Assembly: GCF_002162035.1 (NCBI RefSeq) | Contig: NZ_CP021138.1 | Coordinates: forward strand, 558,001 to 622,000 | Length of the DNA: 64,000 nucleotides | Reading direction: 5' to 3' | Origin: Sulfuriferula sp. AH1 | GTDB lineage: Bacteria; Pseudomonadota; Gammaproteobacteria; Burkholderiales; Sulfuriferulaceae | Part shown: piece after piece, positions 59,361 through 64,000 of the stretch | How the letters are laid out: each line of letters begins with the position of its first letter | Position numbering within the stretch: position 1 is the first letter of the stretch | The notes under the pieces: model-generated | The model's input: the letters and a program-made list of their open reading frames with translations, nothing else | What the model was told of the DNA's origin: nothing | Database searches by the model: none | Made by a program: the position numbers and the translations under genes

Positions 59361-61712
59361 ATGGCGGTTGAACTCGAAAAGTATCAAGACATATTGGACG
59401 AGCTCGGGGAGCACGCGGGCGAAGTGCTGCGCGCTTCCTGGGGCGAAGCTGCGCGGGTGTTCAGTCCGCGTGGGCTTGAGAGCTATTACCTGCAAGGTGC
59501 GACCGGGCTGAAATCGCTGGGGCGTGGCACCGATCTTGTGGTGTCGTTTATCCAGAACGCACCTGCCGTCGCGCGCGAACTGGGTGAGGATGCGGTGAGC
59601 GACCTGCTCGCCGCGGCAATCAAGATGTATTCCAAGACCAGCGCCACGGTTATCGCTTCGATATTTTCCACCAGCCCGGTAGCGGCTTCGCGTCTGGGCG
59701 ACGCAGATCTATTCCGGGGCTACCTGCATTTGCTCGATACCCTGCTGGCACAAGCGCCGCGCGGGGTGCGTCCGATGCTGGATCATCTGAGCACGCTGCT
59801 GGGCCAGTTGACATTGGGCGGATTGCGGCGCTGGGCGCTGTGGGGCGCGCAGGCGCACAAGACCAATTTCGACGGGCAGCTCAAGTATTTCAGTCTGGAA
59901 AGCCCTGAATCCATCGGTGTGCTGCAAAAGGAACGCAAGGGCACCCTGTTCATTGACGTGCAGCGTCGCATCGGCATGTACTTGCGCGCCTTGTGGGGAC
60001 GCGACTTCTTTATGCGCCCAACCAGCGGCGACTTCGAACAGCGCGAAGGCTACCGCCCCTCGATCGAGGGTTACATCATCCATTTGCCCGATGCTTACGA
60101 TGATTTTGTGTTTAATTCGCCCTCGGGCGAGGGAATGCGCATCCCCGGCATCGAGCTGTACCGCGCCAGCGCCGCCCACGCGGCTTGCCATCAGGTTTAT
60201 ACCGTTAACCAGTTTGACAGCGCCGGGTTGAACCTGCTGCAGATGGAGCTGATAGGGCTGATCGAGGATGCGCGCGTGGAAGGGCTGGCGCTGGCGCAGT
60301 TTCCGGGTCTTCAACAGATATGGATCCCTTTGCATACAGCCACGCCGCAATCCGGCGACACCGCCGCAGCGTTGATGGCGCGGCTGGCGCGTGTACTGTT
60401 GGATAAGGATTACCGCGACGATCATCCCTGGGTGACGCTGGGCCGCCGTCTGTTTGACGAGCAGCAGGGTCAGCCTGAACCCACCGTATGGGTGCGTGAT
60501 ATCGGCCTGCGCCTGGCGGATGAAATGCAGGCGCTAGGAGTCAGCTACAGTAAATCGAACGATGTGGTCGATATTCCGTACCGGGATGACAACCGTTACA
60601 TGTGGGAATTCGAGGATGTCCGCGAAACCGTAGAGGTGATTGCCGGCAGCAATCCCAAGCAAATCCGCAAATACGTCAGCGTGATGGAAATGATCAACGC
60701 CATCGATGTACCTGGTGCGGGCGACGACGCCAATGAAATCTGGGTGCTGGCCACCGAGTTTTTTCGTGATGAGGAAACCACCAGCCTGAACGAGCAGGAA
60801 GGCCGTGAGCCGCCGCCGGATCCCTACCATTACCCGGAGTGGGATTACCAGATGCAGCTGGACCGCCCGGACTGGTGCACGGTGCTGGAAAAGCGCCCCA
60901 AGTCCGGCGACGTGGAAGTCATTGATGACATTGTGGTCAAGCACAAGCCGATCGTGGGCCGGCTCAAGTACCTGATCGAAGCCATGCAGCCGCAGGGCGT
61001 GCAGCGCCTGCGCAAGCAGGAGGACGGCGACGAGATCGACCTCAACGCCGCGGTGCGCGCCATGATCGAGATGCGCATGGGCGAGCAGCCCGACCCGCGC
61101 ATCATGATGCGCAATGTGCGCAAGGTGCGCGATCTGTCGGTGCTACTGCTGATCGACCTGTCTGAATCCACCAATGACACGGTGCTGGGTTCGGATAGCA
61201 CAGTGCTGCAACTGGCGCGCGAAGCCACGGTGCTGCTGGCCGATGCCCTCAACAAGATCGGCGATCCCTTTGCGATCCACGGTTTCGATTCCAACGGCCG
61301 TCACGATGTGGAGTATTTCCGCTACAAGGATTTCGGCATGCCCTACAACGATCAGGCCAAATCCCGCCTGGCAGGCATGAGCGGGCAGCTTTCTACCCGT
61401 ATGGGTGCTGCGATGCGCCATGCCGGTTCGATCCTGAAGCGCCAGCCCAGCAATAAAAAGTTGCTGCTGGTGATTACCGACGGTGAACCCGCTGACAATG
61501 ATGTGCGCGATCCTCAATACCTGCGTTTTGACGCCAAAAAAGCGGTGGAAGAATTGACGCGCAATGGCATCGCCACTTATTGCCTGAGTCTTGACCCGCG
61601 AGCCGACCAGTACGTGTCGCGTATCTTTGGCGCCAAGAACTACATGGTGGTGGACCACGTGCAAAAACTGCCCGAAAAGTTGCCGCTCCTGTACATGGGA
61701 CTCACGCGATGA
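59361..61712 (+). CDS. cbbO: RubisCO activase adaptor CbbO (VWA domain)
   Basis: This 783-residue adaptor pairs with CbbQ and delivers it to RubisCO. The large N-terminal helical part (about 1-500) is followed by a C-terminal von Willebrand A domain (about 590-783) with the MIDAS motif LIDLSESTND and a later ITDGEPADND. This is the known CbbO architecture. The stop overlaps an ATG of the next frame (ATGA, 61709-61712). Confidence 0.96.
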   Translation: MAVELEKYQDILDELGEHAGEVLRASWGEAARVFSPRGLESYYLQGATGLKSLGRGTDLVVSFIQNAPAVARELGEDAVSDLLAAAIKMYSKTSATVIASIFSTSPVAASRLGDADLFRGYLHLLDTLLAQAPRGVRPMLDHLSTLLGQLTLGGLRRWALWGAQAHKTNFDGQLKYFSLESPESIGVLQKERKGTLFIDVQRRIGMYLRALWGRDFFMRPTSGDFEQREGYRPSIEGYIIHLPDAYDDFVFNSPSGEGMRIPGIELYRASAAHAACHQVYTVNQFDSAGLNLLQMELIGLIEDARVEGLALAQFPGLQQIWIPLHTATPQSGDTAAALMARLARVLLDKDYRDDHPWVTLGRRLFDEQQGQPEPTVWVRDIGLRLADEMQALGVSYSKSNDVVDIPYRDDNRYMWEFEDVRETVEVIAGSNPKQIRKYVSVMEMINAIDVPGAGDDANEIWVLATEFFRDEETTSLNEQEGREPPPDPYHYPEWDYQMQLDRPDWCTVLEKRPKSGDVEVIDDIVVKHKPIVGRLKYLIEAMQPQGVQRLRKQEDGDEIDLNAAVRAMIEMRMGEQPDPRIMMRNVRKVRDLSVLLLIDLSESTNDTVLGSDSTVLQLAREATVLLADALNKIGDPFAIHGFDSNGRHDVEYFRYKDFGMPYNDQAKSRLAGMSGQLSTRMGAAMRHAGSILKRQPSNKKLLLVITDGEPADNDVRDPQYLRFDAKKAVEELTRNGIATYCLSLDPRADQYVSRIFGAKNYMVVDHVQKLPEKLPLLYMGLTR

Positions 61713-61948
61713 AACAGATGCCGCACAGTTCCGGCAACCGGGTGCGAGTGAAGGTGGCCGCGCGTCGCCCAGGCGTCCCCGCGGTTATTTATCCGGATCA
61801 TGGCGCCCGCCTGGAATCGGCAGCGCGGGTGATCCGCTCGGATTGCAACGGCGTCACGGTGGACGTCTCTCATTTGCCGTTCGGAGGGAATCTCCATCCC
61901 CCGCGCTGTTGCAAGTCGGGCTGTCAGAACTTGGAAGGAGGTAACAGC
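61709..61948 (+). other. Aldolase-fragment segment fused in frame ahead of the aldolase-like gene
   Basis: Starting at an ATG that overlaps the cbbO stop, 80 codons run in frame into the next gene. Residues about 23-61 (VPAVIYPDHGARLESAARVI, then GVTVDVSHLPFGGN) match the class II aldolase core, including the Asp-His pair of the active site (D30, H31). They align to a region that the downstream full domain also contains. It is either an N-terminal extension of one 403-residue protein or a relic of an older aldolase gene. Confidence 0.6.
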
Positions 61949-62920
61949 ATGCCCTTGGTGAATATGACAGATATGTTGCACCACGCCTATCATCACGGAT
62001 ACGCGGTGGGCGCGTTCGGCGTGGCTGGCTGGGATATTTTGGAAGGTGTGGTTGCGGCTGCCGAAGGTATGCGCGCTCCGATTATTCTGAGTGTCTCCAA
62101 ATCTTATCCGGGAACTGACAGCATCGAATCCCTGGCGCGTGCGGTGGTCGAAATGGGGCAGCGCGCCTCGATTCCCGTGGCATTCCAGATCGAGGTGGAA
62201 GACAACCCGCAGGCAGCTGCTGCAGCGATCAGCATGGGTTGCGACGGAGTCGTGTTCAACGCTTCCTCACATTCGCTGCCCGATAATGTGAAGCTGACTC
62301 AAAAAGTCGTTGAGTTGGCGGCTACCCAGGGTGTTTTGGTGGTCGGGCAAGTGGGTCAGCTAGAGAGCGGGGAGGCCAATGATGCGGCAGAGTCTGTGGT
62401 CAACGGTTCGACGTCTCCGTCCGAAGCCAAATATTACGTTGAGCGTACCGGCGTGGGTTGTCTGGCAGTATCGGTCAACCGCATGAATAGCGGTGGTAAC
62501 AAGTATGACTTTACCCGGCTTTCGAAAATAAATCAGGCCGTGGGTATTCCTCTCGGTATCCACGGCAGTGCGGGTTTCACCGACGACCAGTTGCGGCGCA
62601 TGATCAGTTTCGGCGCGACTAAAATCAACTACAGCTCGGTGCTGTTCGATGTCGCCGCGCGACGTATCCGGGAGAATGCATTGGCTGGGGTCGAAGGTTA
62701 TGCCGCTACCATGGAAGGAGTGCGCGCTGCGGTTCGTCTCGAAGTGGAACGCTGCATCAGGGTGTGGGGCGGTGGCGGCCGCGCGGCGGAAGTGCTGTTG
62801 CAGTGCCGGCTGCGGAAGCCCACCCCCACCCTCACAAATTTGGTAGGCGACATCGGAGAAGCGGTGACTGGCGGCGCGGCAGGAAGTGTGAAAGCTGTTT
62901 TCAGCAAGCCAATTCAATGA
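61949..62920 (+). CDS. Class II fructose-bisphosphate aldolase-like protein with degenerate active site
   Basis: This 323-residue TIM-barrel protein starts MPLVNMTDMLHHAYHHGYAV after a near-perfect AAGGAGGT ribosome site (61935-61942). The fold is that of class II ketose-bisphosphate aldolases. Where the family has LHLDH the sequence reads FQIEV, and the second zinc His region reads VNRMNSGGNKYDF, so the catalytic Asp and two zinc ligands are missing. The later IHGSAG His and INYSSV phosphate loop remain. Aldolase activity is therefore doubtful. It follows cbbO and overlaps the Sua5-like gene by four bases. Confidence 0.8.
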   Translation: MPLVNMTDMLHHAYHHGYAVGAFGVAGWDILEGVVAAAEGMRAPIILSVSKSYPGTDSIESLARAVVEMGQRASIPVAFQIEVEDNPQAAAAAISMGCDGVVFNASSHSLPDNVKLTQKVVELAATQGVLVVGQVGQLESGEANDAAESVVNGSTSPSEAKYYVERTGVGCLAVSVNRMNSGGNKYDFTRLSKINQAVGIPLGIHGSAGFTDDQLRRMISFGATKINYSSVLFDVAARRIRENALAGVEGYAATMEGVRAAVRLEVERCIRVWGGGGRAAEVLLQCRLRKPTPTLTNLVGDIGEAVTGGAAGSVKAVFSKPIQ

Positions 62921-63906
62921 TGGTTGATATGGTTGGGCAGGACGCTATTCATAGCGCCGCCGAACTGCTCCGCGCTGGCGGCACAGTGGCTTTCCCCACC
63001 GAGACGGTTTACGGGCTGGGAGCGGATGCCGCCAACCCGCTGGCGCTGCACCGGGTGTTCGAGGCCAAGGGGCGGCCAGCCGATCACCCGCTCATCGTTC
63101 ACATTGCCGATGCTTCCAATCTGTCCGAATGGGCACAAGACATACCTGACGCGGCGTGGCGGCTGGCAGCAGCATTCTGGCCGGGGCCACTGACTCTGAT
63201 CCTGCGCCGCCATGATCAGGTCCTAAACGAGGTCACCGGCGGCCAGGATACCGTGGGCCTGCGTGTGCCCGACCACCCGGTCGCAGCCGCTTTGCTGCAT
63301 GCGTTTGGAGGCGGGGTTGCGGCCCCCTCGGCCAACCGTTTCGGGCGGGTGAGTCCAACCACGGCGCAACACGTGCGCGACGAGTTGGGTGCCCAGGTCG
63401 GCATTGTTCTGGATGGCGGAACATGCCGGGTCGGCGTGGAATCCACCATCGTCAGCCTGGCACACGGCAAGGCGGTGCTGTTACGGCCCGGCGGTCTTTC
63501 CGTTGCAGCCATTGAAGACGTGCTTCAGCAGAAAATAACGTCGACTCAGGCGACCGGGCGGGAAGTACGTGCCCCCGGTGCGCTGTCCGCGCACTATGCG
63601 CCAGCAACGCCGCTAGAACTGCATCCTGCCGATGCGTTATGGCAGAGGGTGCATCAGCTCTCCGCGCAAGGCCGTAAAGTGATTGTGCTGGGCCTGGGCG
63701 ACGCGAGTGGGAGCGATATCAGCGGCGGCGGTTTTGCGTACTTTCCCATGCCTGGATTCGCTGACGAATATGCACGTGTGCTCTATGCGACGCTACATCG
63801 CTTTGACCGCGCAGGGTTCGACTACCTGCTCGCCGAAGCACCGCCTGATACGCAACCCTGGCTTGCGGTCAGGGATAGGTTGCAACGCGGCGCTCGGGGC
63901 GCTTGA
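62917..63906 (+). CDS. sua5: L-threonylcarbamoyladenylate synthase, Sua5 type
   Basis: This 329-residue enzyme makes threonylcarbamoyl-AMP for the tRNA modification t6A. The YrdC domain (about 1-205) shows FPTETVYGLGADA, KGRPADHPLIVHI, WPGPLTLIL and APSANRFGRVSPT. The linker region GALSAHYAPATPLEL and a C-terminal Sua5 domain distinguish it from the short TsaC. It starts at ATG 62917, 62920 or 62932; the first overlaps the aldolase-like stop (ATGA). The co-location with carboxysome genes looks incidental. Confidence 0.93.
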   Translation: MMVDMVGQDAIHSAAELLRAGGTVAFPTETVYGLGADAANPLALHRVFEAKGRPADHPLIVHIADASNLSEWAQDIPDAAWRLAAAFWPGPLTLILRRHDQVLNEVTGGQDTVGLRVPDHPVAAALLHAFGGGVAAPSANRFGRVSPTTAQHVRDELGAQVGIVLDGGTCRVGVESTIVSLAHGKAVLLRPGGLSVAAIEDVLQQKITSTQATGREVRAPGALSAHYAPATPLELHPADALWQRVHQLSAQGRKVIVLGLGDASGSDISGGGFAYFPMPGFADEYARVLYATLHRFDRAGFDYLLAEAPPDTQPWLAVRDRLQRGARGA

Positions 63907-64000
63907 CGGGTGTTTACACGGATGGCATTGTGACATAAATCGTTATCGTGCTGCGCCGTAAACCAGACGTAACGTCTTGATTCCGGAAGTGTCACGGCGG
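63907..64000. other. Intergenic end of window
   Basis: Ninety-four bases follow the Sua5-type gene. I see no gene, strong hairpin or promoter in them. Confidence 0.5.

Overview
The window comes from the chromosome of a chemolithoautotrophic betaproteobacterium, most likely Nitrosomonadales (Thiobacillus/Sulfuriferula/Sulfuricella-like). The evidence is the typical betaproteobacterial gene orders (nuo operon followed by a DUF2818 gene; leuCDB-asd-usg-fimV-truA-trpFBA-accD-folC-SPOR-cvpA-purF-metZ) together with a complete alpha-carboxysome operon with form IA RubisCO. The genus is an inference from gene order only.

Region 1 (1-12490) is the respiratory complex I operon on the + strand, entered inside nuoD and running nuoE-F-G-H-I-J-K-L-M-N plus a DUF2818 membrane protein. 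nuoI carries an apparent single-base deletion near its 5' end. Region 2 (12532-16879) holds a minus-strand group (DUF1841, FIST-domain protein, nth, a conserved hypothetical) divergent from msrA and an MFS transporter. Region 3 (16881-35522) is a long + strand biosynthetic series: leucine (leuCDB), aspartate semialdehyde (asd plus a Cys-less Usg paralogue), fimV, an EcfT/CbiQ-like membrane protein, truA, tryptophan (trpFBA), accD, folC, a SPOR protein, cvpA, purF and metZ. Region 4 (35512-42568) holds housekeeping genes: an exported hypothetical, lpxH, ppiB, an L,D-transpeptidase and a TPR protein that share a C-terminal NTF2-like domain, cysS, a MarC-family protein and a SpoU-type RNA methyltransferase.

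Region 5 (42569-49124) is an accessory island. It contains integron gene cassettes without a visible integrase: a 297-bp non-coding cassette rich in palindromes and duplicated in tandem, then cassettes carrying small orphan genes, with recognisable attC sites at 43089-43158, 43386-43455 and 43994-44050. It continues with an IS110-family element whose transposase gene is split by an IS21-family element. The IS21 element has clear terminal inverted repeats, a 5-bp target duplication and an amber stop inside istA. The nest of insertion sequences lies directly upstream of the RubisCO genes, where a divergent cbbR is often found.

Region 6 (49125-63906) is the alpha-carboxysome/RubisCO operon: cbbL-cbbS-csoS2-csoSCA-csoS4A-csoS4B-csoS1(x3)-ferritin-like-acRAF-mcdA-mcdB-cbbQ-cbbO. 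It is followed, with ATGA overlaps, by an unusual class II aldolase-like gene with a degenerate active site and a fused partial aldolase segment, and by a Sua5-type threonylcarbamoyl-AMP synthase. Together these genes encode the shell, the scaffold, the carbonic anhydrase, the RubisCO assembly and activation factors and the McdAB positioning system for a CO2-fixing microcompartment.
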